From: Anodontia alba
Taxonomy: Eukaryota; Mollusca; Bivalvia; Lucinida; Lucinidae
Length of the DNA stretch: 64,000 bases
Direction: 5' to 3'
NCBI GenBank assembly: GCA_964016985.1
Contig: OZ024828.1
Location: forward strand, 87,126,308 to 87,190,307
Positions 39,901 through 42,771 of the stretch are shown one piece after another (within the stretch, counting starts at the first letter, position 1; each line of letters opens with the position of its first letter). The position numbers were made by a program, and so were the translations under genes. Below the pieces are notes generated by a model. That model saw only the letters and a program-made list of their open reading frames with translations, searched no databases and was not told the origin of the DNA.

Positions 39901-41695
39901 TTTTTTTTTATATTTATGTCATAGTTAAGAACAATCATTTATGAATAATTTGCATCACTTTTCAAGAGATTCTATCAGAGCAAGGAAATGGTATTGATTG
40001 AAATGAATCAGGGGGCTGAATCAATATTTGTGCTTGAGTAGTTTCTGTTTAAACATGCATTTTGGACAATGGAGATTACATTTATGCATTTGATGCATTT
40101 GATGCATTCAGTAGATAAAAAAGATAAAAAAGCTGTAAGGACATGTTTCACCTTCAAATGCATCACGGAGCATAGTGTCAAATTTCAGTCAACATTAGCT
40201 TTTGTCTTTTGCAAAGCCAGACCTCAGACAAAAATGACAATTAAAACATTGTAACAAAAAAATTTAAACATGAGCCAATATTAAAAAATAAAAGCTTCAT
40301 ACATTTTATTGCCTGCGAATAATGAGCATGTTGGGTAGTTAAAAAAAGTGTTGTTATGAGGAGATGCCTGTTGTTTGGAAGTGACCATGTGCGGAGGTTC
40401 CACTTTATTGATTTAAGCAATAAGGTGATTAACCATTCCATTCTCTGAGCAAATTCAGCAGATGATGAAATGATGATATTACTTATATTCTTCCCAGAAA
40501 ATAGGCTTTGACATTTCATGCAAATAGGCTTTGACATTTCATAACTGTTATGCAGACTACTTCTACAATTTTAGTTACATTTTCATGAACTGTCACAGTA
40601 ATACTCTGCATGAGTATTTATGCCTCAACCTGCCAAAGGTTGTGGGCGTGTAGCATTTCACTGTGATGTTACATCAGTATGTACATACGTCAGTATTTGC
40701 CTATGTCACATCAATAACAAGAGTTTAACAAATGTTCGTGTTTACATTCAAATTTACATTGACATTTACATCCACGTTTCTCTTGGAGCTCATTACTTGG
40801 GTACCATTTATGCTAGGAGGTTGAAATTTGGTCTGCTACTTACCCAGACCTAAATCTTTTAACTATGCTAGAGTTGCCCATGGGTCATGCCCTATGGTGG
40901 GGCTAGGGGTCCAAAGGTTGGGGGACAGTGGTGTACTTTGGCCACATGTCTAAGTATAATATTGTATGGTATTAAATGAGCAGTAACATAAAAAAAACAT
41001 ACCATTGGACATATGTGCTCAAGGAAGACTCAAATCAGCCCATCCTTCTGCACAATCTGATCAATATTAATTGTCTGAAGGAAGAAATTTAGCTGATGCA
41101 CCCAGTGAAGATTCTGATCAGACATCATAATGGTGGGGTATTATAATTTCAAGTTTTTATTTTCCAGAAAATACAGGCTTGACCTGACTTGAAAAAAATG
41201 TGGTACTAGTTTTCAGACAATTAACAAATGAATAATTCTCTATGTTTGGTTTCTTTAGCTGATCTTGATTAAAAAAAAATGTATGTAAGAGGATTGTTTT
41301 GAATGTTTATCGTCATTTAATTTTATGAAATCAATGTTAATTAAACACAATTCTTGGCTATGCATACCATAAATGTCCTAAAATTTTGCACACTTATATT
41401 CCGTATGTATTTTCCTAAATTTTTGTTATATGCATTTGCTTTACAAATTACTTGGTGGAATAGCAAACAGTGCAGATCCTGATCAGTCTGATCTGAGTCT
41501 GCACTGTTTTCAACTGCCATTTTGTCAGAAAAGTTGGTGTACTAAATTTTTGGACAGTTACTAAAGATAACAATACCATTTGTGTGATAATAGATTTCCT
41601 TTATTTTTACAGCACGGAAACCAAAGAAAGGCCACGCTACAGCAAAACAAAGACTTGGGAAAATCTTGAAAATTCATAAAATGGGAATGTATTGA
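7928..41695 (+). CDS. PHF2/PHF8-like: PHF2/PHF8-like (KDM7 family) histone demethylase gene, C-terminal ten exons
   Basis: Ten exons (7928-8026, 14213-14371, 17177-17337, 20392-20549, 29710-30217, 33338-33531, 34704-34796, 37106-37218, 38923-39082, 41613-41695) join to 1728 nt, that is 575 residues plus TGA, with no internal stop and GT-AG introns throughout. Family knowledge: PHF2/PHF8/KDM7A are nuclear 2-oxoglutarate/Fe(II) demethylases of repressive histone methyl marks, with an N-terminal PHD finger that reads H3K4me3, a JmjC domain and a long, mostly disordered C-terminal half. Only that C-terminal half is here. Blocks matching human PHF2/PHF8 in order are HEVPEH..LLKDLGKEVK, EIDVLHMHTQNKL, DILEASGYG, SPSMREAIQGMLSM, CYQDDEYVYPTLE, ETWNPKARV, REGARRESVENSLAA and TAKQRLGKILKIH. 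Lys/Arg-rich patches suggest nuclear localisation. The vertebrate C-terminus (HRNGKLLL) is replaced by HKMGMY. I cannot decide between PHF2 and PHF8; it may be the single invertebrate ancestor-type gene. The catalytic exons are outside the window, so activity cannot be judged. Confidence 0.9.
8090..8301. repeat. PB-3 palindromic MITE with poly-A expansion
   Basis: 'acctttaaaatgcaagcaaa' and 'tgtgattgtcgctttaatgg' ends; a ~24-nt A run sits in the right arm. It is about 65 nt after exon A. Confidence 0.85.
8686..8898 (-). CDS. Hypothetical small ORF or exon inside the same element
   Basis: Seventy residues starting MLDCVIARFLSLDHIGAQLS, then DLAAVLREKKRLLTENYECD. The amphipathic, charged middle reads like protein, and the DNA is richer in CpG than the surrounding intron. 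No start context or partner exon can be proven. Same strand as the 10232-10546 frame, so the two could belong to one spliced unit; that is conjecture. Confidence 0.25.
   Translation of the reverse strand: MLDCVIARFLSLDHIGAQLSDLAAVLREKKRLLTENYECDTSATVLQNYNCKLHNGISNVMMKLATKARL
9271..9326. repeat. (AT)n microsatellite
   Basis: Uninterrupted AT dinucleotides, 56 bp, inside the 2.55 kb element. Confidence 0.97.
9464..9762 (+). repeat. 149-bp tandem direct duplication
   Basis: Two copies begin 'gggcccat.ttatctagcc' at 9464 and 9613 and remain near identical through 'tatctttactatcaacacca'. Few differences, so recent. Confidence 0.92.
9822..9925. repeat. (TA)n microsatellite followed by poly-A
   Basis: TA repeat 9822-9896 with one 'ca' interruption, then an A-rich run to 9925. 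Confidence 0.95.
10232..10546 (-). CDS. Hypothetical small ORF inside the 2.55 kb inverted-repeat element
   Basis: Starting at ATG 10546 (an upstream TTG at 10555 is possible) it gives about 104 residues, beginning MSCDTSDTNRGKVSKSECYL and ending APPEHCCH before TAA. Composition is mixed and protein-like rather than repeat-derived: a Cys/Ser-rich N-terminal third, then a hydrophobic stretch (LALTVYAIFPRLYQI) and a Lys-rich helix-like end. It begins right where the right-hand inverted arm stops, as a transposon-borne gene would. I recognise no family; it could also be chance or a captured exon. Confidence 0.3.
   Translation of the reverse strand: MSCDTSDTNRGKVSKSECYLPCSSAKNEDSQTGIHLESLALTVYAIFPRLYQISRKSPVISVNDNDYVRNVYICKHLFKIAEKYERTKAKVMKIAGAPPEHCCH
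10885..11332. other. Intron, simple CA-rich stretch
   Basis: Contains 'cacacgcatgctcatgcaca' near 11115; no gene seen. The 71-residue frame at 10958 has no splice or homology support. Confidence 0.5.
11333..11546. repeat. PB-1 palindromic MITE
   Basis: TTAACCCTTATCCTGCTG to 'attcagcagaataaggagttaa'. Confidence 0.9.
11963..12105. repeat. TA-1 MITE fragment
   Basis: 'ggacctctaaataagatggt' and 'ccaaacaaaaatatatagat' match the TA-1 left half. Confidence 0.7.
12110..14060. repeat. Tandem array, ~155-165 bp units, about ten copies
   Basis: Each unit carries 'ctgtaactcgaataccctt', 'acttggtagaaatgtagaac' and 'caagaatgacaactctggct'. Unit landmarks occur near 12381, 12546, 12698, 12869, 13027, 13163, 13641 and 13964. 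A 310-bp element interrupts it at 13213-13522. Open frames across it on both strands are by-products. Confidence 0.9.
13213..13522. mobile_element. 310-bp hAT-like MITE inside the tandem array
   Basis: Ends CAGTGCTTAC and GCAAGCACTG, flanked by cttggt on both sides (13207-13212, 13523-13528). Removing it restores the 'acttggtagaaatg' unit. The interior has repeated inverted 'ggaagtccc' and 'gggacttcc'. A truncated inverse copy is at 19935-20031. Confidence 0.8.
14178..14204. repeat. TA-1 MITE terminal fragment next to exon B acceptor
   Basis: caatagtgttataaagaggt then tgtggtg is the exact right end of TA-1, followed by TA (14205-14206) and ttttag. The splice AG is eight bases past the element end. 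Confidence 0.88.
14213..14371 (+). CDS. PHF2/PHF8-like: Exon B, PHF2/PHF8-like (53 codons, phase 0-0)
   Basis: The acceptor is ttttag ending at 14212 and the donor is gtaaga at 14372. It opens with a strongly basic patch (SERKRKKKKAPP), a likely nuclear-localisation signal, followed by EIDVLHMHTQNKLQEMEME, which resembles the NLDLLEAHTKEALTKME stretch of PHF2. The sequence just upstream (14178-14204) is a TA-1 MITE end, so part of the acceptor region is repeat-derived. Confidence 0.87.
14444..14644. repeat. PB-2 palindromic MITE
   Basis: Ends 'ttaacactttgctgctg' and 'agcatggtaagtgttaa'; core 'ttgacatttcatgcaaattg' and inverse. Starts 73 nt after exon B. Confidence 0.9.
14730..14755. repeat. 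(GAT)n microsatellite
   Basis: Run of GAT triplets. Confidence 0.9.
15030..16572. repeat. Composite repeat with two internal tandem arrays
   Basis: Opens 'agctcatctgtcacatagtg' and closes 'gccatcatggccctcttgtt'. At 15250-15900 four ~160-bp units carry 'cttcttgtctgaaaccagaa' and 'cttgttttacatag'. At 15930-16500 about five ~120-bp units carry 'aaaggtcaaggtcac..tgacc' and 'tttagtac'. Open frames inside are by-products. Confidence 0.85.
16575..17160. repeat. Tandem repeat block, ~125-bp units
   Basis: Begins 'cacacaatagtggtggggta'; units carry 'atggattttcaccaaacttg' and 'gggattgctaatgggcaaat'. The same family is at 42194-42755 and 56833-57232. Its end runs to within about 17 nt of exon C. Confidence 0.88.
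17177..17337 (+). CDS. PHF2/PHF8-like: Exon C, PHF2/PHF8-like (161 nt, phase 0-2)
   Basis: The acceptor is caatag ending at 17176 and the donor is gtaagc at 17338. It encodes an acidic start (EDDEDL), then GAFFDSSISQDSSEPESPDK, then SLTLKVSNGKIV. The acidic/Ser stretch followed by 'SNG' parallels GACLNDSDDDSP...LMSNG in PHF8. The final codon is split (AG|T = Ser). A tandem repeat block ends within about 20 nt of the acceptor. Confidence 0.85.
17368..17890. repeat. PB-4 MITE split by SINE S2
   Basis: 'ttaacctattttagactgaa' then core 'aacagtggagacgctgatca' with inverse; the S2 insertion at 17564-17850 divides its right arm. Confidence 0.8.
17564..17850 (+). mobile_element. SINE-like element S2, 287 bp
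   Basis: A second short retroelement: head 'ggggtggtcgggtggtgcga', a pyrimidine-rich middle, and tail 'gttgacgtgtcgttaaaccc' then 'caacacaatcaa'. The perfect 13-bp target duplication ttgccaattacct is at 17551-17563 and 17851-17863. A box A-like motif is present but I see no clear box B, so the tRNA origin is unproven. It is nested in a PB-4 MITE. Confidence 0.88.
17915..18180. repeat. Fragment of the 'agctcgcctgtacgaaag' repeat family
   Basis: Shares 'gcttgcctgtacgaaagt', 'ggctatatctcctaaacctc' and 'gcaggctgtgagagttctta' with 37236-37532. Confidence 0.8.
18367..18439. repeat. Perfect 36-bp-arm palindrome with 1-nt spacer
   Basis: catttaacacttttagtcaa and the next 16 bases are exactly mirrored after a single A at 18403. 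Confidence 0.98.
18545..18820. repeat. FB-4-like palindromic repeat
   Basis: 'gaagactcagatcagctgcg', 'cagtcagatcagagtctttg' and 'gcaaagactctgattagact' alternate in both orientations. Confidence 0.6.
18953..19164. repeat. PB-3 palindromic MITE
   Basis: TTAACCCATAAAGCGCC to GGCGC-type inverse 'agcgctttaagggttaa', core 'gtgaatcgtctgccaagcag' inverted. Confidence 0.92.
19285..19472 (+). mobile_element. SINE-like S2, 5'-truncated copy
   Basis: Shares the pyrimidine-rich body and 'gggagatgacacgaaatcac', then 'cccacaagagttgat', with the 17.6 kb copy. A PB-2 MITE begins at its 3' end (TTAA at 19473). Confidence 0.78.
19473..19652. repeat. PB-2 palindromic MITE
   Basis: 'ttaacacttaccacgctgtg' arm, core 'aggatctgacacttcagagt' and inverse. 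Confidence 0.85.
19693..19905. repeat. Palindromic MITE with 'gggctcttatgcaatttgc' ends
   Basis: 'agggctcttatgcaatttgc' is inverted as 'caaattgcattagggccctt'; inner 'aggctaatctgggcctt' and 'gatgctgatctgggcct'. Confidence 0.8.
20032..20243. repeat. PB-2 palindromic MITE
   Basis: TTAACGCTTAGCACTCTGGG to 'agagagtggtaaaggttaa', core 'atgcaaattgtctccaaagg' inverted. Ends about 150 nt before exon D. Confidence 0.92.
20392..20549 (+). CDS. PHF2/PHF8-like: Exon D, PHF2/PHF8-like (158 nt, phase 2-1)
   Basis: The acceptor is tttctag ending at 20391 and the donor is gtaaga at 20550. It encodes EKKQKTSNKGEFQPLVASDH, then DESDNDGLVVDENPKSRRQK, then ADTQPALKLKLS. It corresponds to the 'SDDGELKIDEFPIRRKK' acidic-then-basic block of PHF2. 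An FB-1-like repeat begins about 100 nt downstream. Confidence 0.87.
20652..21003. repeat. Two adjacent FB-1 elements
   Basis: Hairpins 'gtactcattagaagggcctc' (centre about 20725) and 'gtacacattagaagtgcttc' (centre about 20910), each with 'acatatgtttt' type arms. Confidence 0.8.
21045..22392 (+). repeat. 0.73-kb tandem direct duplication
   Basis: Copy 1 is about 21045-21667 and copy 2 about 21780-22392. Matching landmarks: 'gtaattgctgtccaacactt', 'accgttgtaccttc.tactg', a ~45-nt polypurine tract (near 21355 and 22095) and 'ttggattccagaggtaaata' (21588 and 22311). The copies differ by scattered changes. No coding content; the LINE starts just after copy 2. Confidence 0.93.
22463..23760 (+). 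mobile_element. 5'-truncated LINE retrotransposon (non-LTR, reverse transcriptase)
   Basis: Degraded RT sequence is readable from about 22463; the WWALRKLGVEEW motif is in another frame near 22515-22550, so a frameshift precedes the main ORF. The coding region runs to TAA at 23723-23725 if a TAG at 23558 is ignored. It then has a very short 3' UTR ending in an 'atgatatgatat' microsatellite, typical of LINE tails. A second, 60-bp copy of the same 3' end lies at 6803-6865. It sits in intron D-E of the host gene, in the same orientation. Confidence 0.9.
22535..23725 (+). pseudogene. Reverse transcriptase fragment with embedded PHD-like zinc finger
   Basis: The open frame 22535-23560 gives 341 residues. 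Seen: GVHQGSVLS (RT motif B region), YADDLVIIAES (catalytic YADD box), GLRVNAGKTKIM, then a Cys/His cluster from CAVC to CTWC with spacing C-x2-C-x10-C-x2-C-x4-H-x2-C-x13-C-x2-C, that is a C4HC3 PHD-type finger, then FCYLGDMLSAAGG, SETWPLT, and RRLRWYGHV. After GPGRPKMT comes TAG where relatives have Trp (TGG to TAG); the same frame continues QLTERD...SGVRSAM...RGPTDVDVAPVPAR to TAA at 23723. The 5' RT motifs and any endonuclease are missing, so it is a dead fragment. Confidence 0.88.
23951..24138. repeat. PB-2 palindromic MITE
   Basis: 'taacgcttagcactctgggc' and 'caagagtgcttagcattata' ends. Confidence 0.9.
24136..24374. repeat. PB-4 palindromic MITE
   Basis: 'taacccatttaagcctagtg' and 'ggtgtaaatgggtcaa' ends, core 'gtgtagacccagatcagaca' and inverse. 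Confidence 0.85.
24639..25044. repeat. TA-3 MITE (pogo-like ends)
   Basis: 'cagtcaaactgcaatggctt' and inverse 'cattaaagttttactg', with 'ggttaatcatggcaccaggt' and an FB-1-like 'gtactcaatagaa' core. A second copy is at 51507-51872. Confidence 0.8.
25120..25713 (+). repeat. Tandem units 'attcacataagtatatccttt' (~120 bp), four copies
   Basis: Units share 'atatcctttattccctatga', 'gccatgttgcaagaaaaag' and 'tggccccatattaaggtta'. The third is split by a TA-1 MITE and the fourth by the Tc1 transposon (the remainder resumes at 27305). Confidence 0.88.
25379..25598. repeat. TA-1 MITE with TA target duplication
   Basis: cacaacaacctctttataac to 'gttataaagaggttgaagtg', flanked by TA. Neighbouring units give the empty site 'aagtatatcc', proving the TA duplication. 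Confidence 0.95.
25715..27304 (-). mobile_element. Tc1-type DD34E DNA transposon, near full length
   Basis: The element is 1590 bp with 26-bp perfect terminal inverted repeats, starting CTGAAAGGAAAAAGAAACGC on the left and mirrored at 27279-27304, flanked by TA on both sides (25713-25714 and 27305-27306). It holds one transposase gene on the minus strand. The target is a unit of a local tandem repeat: the flanks rejoin to 'aaatatatgag', the same sequence as intact neighbouring units ('aaaatatatgagcc'), which confirms the borders and the TA duplication. Confidence 0.95.
25925..26944 (-). pseudogene. Tc1-like transposase with one nonsense mutation
   Basis: Start ATG is at 26944 and the final stop is at 25925, giving 339 residues in one frame except for an in-frame TGA at 26213-26215. 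The break falls in the second catalytic motif (QQDNA-stop-PHVAR), where the family has Arg; CGA to TGA explains it. Seen in order: an N-terminal helix-turn-helix (VANHFGVNVSTIERLVRRLR) and a second basic helical region, then TDESRF (first Asp), LILQQDN (second Asp) and PDLTPVEHMWDELDR with Glu 35 positions after the second Asp (DD34E). Such enzymes cut and paste DNA at TA. As read, the gene makes a ~243-residue product lacking the last catalytic Glu, so it is probably inactive here. Confidence 0.93.
27305..27496. other. Remainder of the split tandem unit and unique intron
   Basis: 'tatatgagtcatgtcacagt' resumes the interrupted unit; the rest is unrecognised. Confidence 0.6.
27497..27704. repeat. 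H2-type palindromic MITE
   Basis: 'ggtaaatgtcctaaaatttc' and inverse at the end; core 'gtgtagatccagatcagac' and inverse around 'tcctgaaggagga'. Confidence 0.9.
27840..28060. repeat. FB-4 palindromic repeat
   Basis: 'agattcagatcagcctacac' and inverses, as at 2030. Confidence 0.6.
28095..28560. repeat. TA-1 MITE with internal 125-bp amplification
   Basis: Ends 'caccacaacctctttataac' and 'gttataaggaggttgtagtg' flanked by TA. 'gtcatttttcaatataatct' recurs at 28209, 28334 and 28459, exactly 125 bp apart. The added units contain 'accccacacaccagtgatag', also found in a different element at 29345. Confidence 0.92.
28735..28976. repeat. MU-1 palindromic MITE
   Basis: Full-length, ends agggcccagttgttcaaaac and inverse. 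Confidence 0.92.
29230..29370. repeat. Palindrome 'atctatcatgggtgtg'
   Basis: 'agaatctatcatgggtgtga' is inverted as 'cacaccagtgatagatcc'; inner 'gatagaaaaatcct' and 'ggatttttctgtc', centre 'tatcactgcacagtgata'. Confidence 0.8.
29440..29700. repeat. FB-4 palindromic repeat
   Basis: 'cgaagattcaaatcgacctg', 'gtgaagattctgatcagact' and 'tgctgggcacacatgtccaa'. Ends about 10 nt before exon E. Confidence 0.65.
29710..30217 (+). CDS. PHF2/PHF8-like: Exon E, PHF2/PHF8-like (508 nt, phase 1-2)
   Basis: The acceptor is gtttcag ending at 29709 and the donor is gtaagt at 30218. This is the largest exon: a Ser/Pro-rich low-complexity half with three tandem SPKL units (12-bp DNA repeat near 29886-29921), then a basic/acidic linker and a conserved end containing IRGGLNGSIADILEASGYGT, equivalent to the ILDLLxAS motif of PHF2/PHF8. 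The SPKL copies suggest recent slippage in a disordered region. The preceding intron is 9.2 kb and holds the LINE and Tc1 insertions. Confidence 0.92.
30294..30537. repeat. MU-1 palindromic MITE
   Basis: gggcccagttgttcaaagca to 'gaaccactcggccct'; starts 77 nt after exon E. Confidence 0.9.
30540..30912. repeat. FB-1 element split by a PB-4 MITE (30598-30826)
   Basis: FB-1 halves 'gtgggtactaattagaagcg' and 'caaggcacttctaatgagta' flank TTAACCCATTGTTGACTG...CAATGGGTCAA with core 'cagtggagaccctgatcag'. The insertion falls at the hairpin centre. Confidence 0.88.
31050..31212 (+). mobile_element. Third tRNA-derived SINE-like element
   Basis: The head 'gcgtctgggtggctgagtga' resembles a Ser/Leu-type tRNA 5' half, with a degenerate box B near 31115 (aggattcagctc). 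It ends in an 'attattattatc' simple tail. No clear target duplication was found. Confidence 0.6.
31339..31538. repeat. Possible pogo-like MITE
   Basis: 'tactgttgactcctgttgtc' inverted as 'gagatgacaagagta'; 'ttgtctcaaa' motifs inside. Confidence 0.55.
31633..32152. repeat. FB-1 elements in series
   Basis: Arms 'ctccagataagagaggg' and 'cttatctggaga' bracket cores 'gtactcattagaagcgcctc' and inverse at 31700, 31950 and 32040. Confidence 0.85.
32207..32420. repeat. PB-1 palindromic MITE
   Basis: TTAACCCCTGTCCTGCT to 'gttaagctggacaagaggtaa'. Confidence 0.9.
32427..32570. repeat. FB-1 element, decayed
   Basis: 'cagctccagataaaaggaat' and 'gccttatcttgagctata' ends; half of the core is lost. Confidence 0.75.
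32606..32793. repeat. H2 palindromic MITE
   Basis: 'gtgggacagacacgcctgag', core 'gtagacccagatcagatgcc' and inverse, 'aggtgtctgaatatttag'. Confidence 0.8.
32871..33095. repeat. PB-4 palindromic MITE
   Basis: TTAACCCATTTTAGTTGACA to 'gaagtaaaagggttaa'. Confidence 0.88.
33338..33531 (+). CDS. PHF2/PHF8-like: Exon F, PHF2/PHF8-like (194 nt, phase 2-1)
   Basis: The acceptor is gttttag ending at 33337 and the donor is gtatgt at 33532. It encodes PRAPSPSMREAIQGMLSMSR, a Met/Gly-rich stretch, a basic patch (SRRQAIKMK) and EDEEEQLSKCYQDDEY. PSTQEAIQGMLSMANL and the acidic run before CFKDxEY are hallmarks of PHF2/PHF8, so this exon is one of the strongest identifiers. Confidence 0.94.
33596..34002. 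repeat. TA-1 MITE (truncated) joined to PB-2 MITE
   Basis: TA-1 left end 'caccacaacctctttataac' through its hairpin to about 33788; then PB-2 arms 'aaaacctgtttcctggaaaa' repeated twice, ending 'agcattaa' at 34002. Starts 65 nt after exon F. Confidence 0.8.
34003..34559. other. Intron with one long hairpin (34216-34285)
   Basis: 34-bp arms starting 'ggttactcgggataactgtt', 2-nt loop, one mismatch. Elsewhere nothing recognised; a T run at 34558-34571. Confidence 0.85.
34704..34796 (+). CDS. PHF2/PHF8-like: Exon G, PHF2/PHF8-like (93 nt, phase 1-1)
   Basis: The acceptor is tttttcag ending at 34703 and the donor is gtaatt at 34797. It encodes VYPTLEMDDEETEQL..., ending KDETWNPK. It matches YVYPSLESDEDN...DDAPYSPTARV of PHF2. 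A complete SINE with a 13-bp target duplication is inserted 18 nt after the donor G. Confidence 0.93.
34815..35122 (+). mobile_element. SINE S1 (tRNA-derived), full length 308 bp
   Basis: The tRNA-like head has box A (tggctcagttgg, 34826-34837) and box B (ggttcgaccc, 34871-34880). The body and the 'ttgactgggccgtaaaacc' 3' domain follow. It is flanked by a perfect 13-bp target duplication, tcgataaataaga (34802-34814 and 35123-35135). The insertion starts 18 nt after the exon G splice donor. Confidence 0.95.
35136..35560. other. Intron, nothing recognised
   Basis: AT-rich, no supported feature. Confidence 0.5.
35575..35993. repeat. CpG-containing segment ending in a long imperfect palindrome
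   Basis: Base composition changes: several CpGs and 'cggcgaaaagccgtg' in an otherwise AT-rich intron. At 35855-35993 'aacatggtttttcaatgcat', 'ggtccctagggaggtgctga' and 'ccacggcctcc' are mirrored. It looks like an unclassified element or a captured fragment; no protein family recognised. Confidence 0.7.
36270..36647. repeat. Two H2 MITEs (one partial, one full)
   Basis: 36270-36425 has 'ttgggacagataagcctgag' and 'aaggtgtccaaatactttg'. 36431-36647 has 'ggtaaatgtcctaaaatttc' ends and core 'gttgatcagactgctcagtc'. Confidence 0.8.
36728..37051. repeat. TA-2 MITE (pogo/Tigger-like ends)
   Basis: CAGTTGACTCTCGTTATCTC to inverse '...gagagtcgactg', flanked by TA. The centre is a perfect palindrome, 30-bp arms and 3-nt loop, at 36833-36895 (aatattgtggaaaagaggag). 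Confidence 0.95.
37106..37218 (+). CDS. PHF2/PHF8-like: Exon H, PHF2/PHF8-like (113 nt, phase 1-0)
   Basis: The acceptor is tttcag ending at 37105 and the donor is gtgagt at 37219. It encodes ARVNITVPLGERQKREGARR then ESVENSLAASSAKITSQP, aligning residue by residue with ARVGPSVPRQDRPVREGTRV.ASIETGLAAAAAKL of PHF2/PHF8. The TA-2 element ends 54 nt upstream, and a tandem-repeat fragment starts about 20 nt downstream. Confidence 0.94.
37236..37532. repeat. 'agctcgcctgtacgaaag' repeat fragment
   Basis: Starts about 18 nt after the exon H donor; shares 'ggctatatctcctgaacctc' with 17915-18180 and ends 'gctgtcttatgacagctctt'. Confidence 0.85.
37538..38059. repeat. Two adjoining PB-3 MITEs, the first carrying an insert
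   Basis: PB-3 arms at 37538 ('caacccttacagcatcagac') and 37860; a ~140-bp insert (37590-37735, 'acccctgtccgtcggtcgtc') of another family splits the first. The second, 37861-38059, has a PB-4-like core 'gggtccacactgtttgcc' inside PB-3 arms. Confidence 0.75.
38520..38760. repeat. FB-5 element with ~114-bp tandem duplication
   Basis: 'aaaatgggagcatattcttt' followed by 'cagaagggaggttaattact' occurs twice (about 38555 and 38656). Confidence 0.9.
38923..39082 (+). CDS. PHF2/PHF8-like: Exon I, PHF2/PHF8-like (160 nt, phase 0-1)
   Basis: The acceptor is caatag ending at 38922. Of two GT choices, GTGAGT at 39083 is used: it is the better consensus and the only one that keeps exon J in frame (T+CA = Ser). 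It encodes KVKRPYKKKPKLEVNTYDAQ and a Ser/Pro/Gly-rich linker ending GGSVMDSPSK. The basic KKK patch matches the QKxxKKKxxKKK region after the ETGLAAAAAKL block in vertebrates. The vertebrate linker is longer. Confidence 0.88.
39193..39838. repeat. FB-2 MITE split by MU-1
   Basis: 'attcaacctaagtactgcac' start, core 'gggtacccatttgaattgca' with an inner duplication, then MU-1, then 'gaaaatcagaaaaaatcaca' to the end. Confidence 0.85.
39495..39730. repeat. MU-1 MITE with 9-bp target duplication
   Basis: Flanked by gaaaatcag at 39486-39494 and 39731-39739. The unoccupied paralogous site is at about 1857-1890 ('aaagaaaatcagaaaaaaat'). Confidence 0.92.
39840..40428. other. Intron I-J, nothing recognised
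   Basis: AT-rich sequence with a short 'tgatgcattt' tandem at 40086. Confidence 0.5.
40429..40541. repeat. PB-2 MITE, truncated
   Basis: 'ttaaccattccattctctga' arm and one half of the core. Confidence 0.8.
40542..41365. other. Intron I-J with FB-4 and tandem-block fragments
   Basis: FB-4-like sequence at 40995-41120 ('ctcaaggaagactcaaatca') and a 'ggtggggtattataatttca' end piece at 41132. The rest is unrecognised. Confidence 0.55.
41366..41564. repeat. H2 palindromic MITE
   Basis: 'ccataaatgtcctaaaattt' and 'aaatttttggacagttac', core 'cagtgcagatcctgatcag'. Ends about 50 nt before exon J. Confidence 0.85.
41613..41695 (+). CDS. PHF2/PHF8-like: Exon J, PHF2/PHF8-like terminal coding exon with stop
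   Basis: The acceptor is tttttacag ending at 41612. It encodes RKPKKGHATAKQRLGKILKI then HKMGMY and TGA at 41693-41695. KRPKKGxATAKQRLGKILKIH is the near-invariant C-terminus of PHF2/PHF8; the last residues differ. A PB-2 MITE starts 43 nt after the stop, in what should be the 3' UTR. Confidence 0.95.
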
Positions 41696-41737
41696 TCTGC
41701 ATTTCAGTCATATGTTATAAACATTTCACCTGGTTGA
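41696..41737 (+). other. Start of 3' UTR of the PHF2/PHF8-like gene
   Basis: This unique sequence directly follows TGA. The 3' end of the transcript cannot be placed. AATAAA occurs downstream, for example about 49756 in 'tgcaaataaatgaactg', but many repeats lie between and no site is convincing. Confidence 0.4.
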
Positions 41738-41920
41738 TTAACGCTTAGCACTCTGGGTAAAATTTTCAGCAGATGACATTTTGAAATATTTTTCGTATTT
41801 TCCAAAAACAGGATTTGACATTTCATGTAAATTGTCTCAATTTACATGAAATGTCAAGTCCTTTTTACTATGAAAAATATTCCGAAATGTCATCTGCTGA
41901 AACTCAGCATGCAAAGTGAT
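41738..41920. repeat. PB-2 MITE in the presumed 3' UTR
   Basis: TTAACGCTTAGCACTCTGGG, core 'ttgacatttcatgtaaattg' and inverse, 'catctgctgaaactcagcat'. Begins 43 nt after the stop codon. Confidence 0.92.
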
Positions 41921-42193
41921 GATGCTGTGTGAATGATTTGAATCAAGTAGATGAATTCACAGCATTTCTGTAAAGCTGGTGCCATGGTGGAACTCAAATG
42001 GCAGCAAACAAACATAACAGCATGATTCCAGTTCAGAGAATTTCACAGACATGCTCCTTTTCTGTGTAGACTTACCTACGGGGAGAAAATGAACTCTTCT
42101 GTATATGTGCAACATTGTGACAAAACCTGTGAACTGTATGTGACTGTACCAGACTGCACATGCATAGTCTGGTTAGGGCATGCACAGTTTCTT

Positions 42194-42755
42194 TTTATAC
42201 CCTGCCCCACGATAGTGGCGGGGTATTATGATTTCACGTTGGACGTCCTTGTGTCCATCTCTCCGTCGTATGTAGTGCGTCTGTCAATCCATCCGTTTTC
42301 GTTTCCGGATGATAACTTGAGTAAACATCAATGGATTTTCACCAAACTTGGTTTGTGCATTAATATTATGGAGGTCTGGTTTGGGATTGCTAATGGGCAA
42401 ATTGCGTCAAATTTTATGGAGTTATCTGCCCGAGACGCCCATATTTTCGTTTCCGGATGATAACTTTAGTAAACATCAATGGATTTTCACCAAACTTGGT
42501 ATGTGCACTGATATTGTGGAGATCTGATTTGGGATTGCTAATGGGCAAATTTCGTCAAATTTTGACGGAGTTATCTTCCCGAGACACGCCCATATTTTCG
42601 TTTTCCAGACAATAAGTAAATGTCAAGGGATTTTCACCACACTTGGTAAATGCATTGATATGAAGGAAATCTGGTTTGGGATTGCTTATGGGCAAATTTC
42701 ATGAATGTTTGACAGAGTTATCTGCTGGCGACCTGATAATGGTGGGGTATTATAG
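42194..42755. repeat. Tandem repeat block, ~125-bp units
   Basis: 'taccctgccccacgatagtg' start; units with 'aaacatcaatggattttcac' and 'gggattgctaatgggcaaat' near 42320, 42475 and 42620. Confidence 0.92.
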
Positions 42756-42771
42756 TTAACGTTTTTATTTA

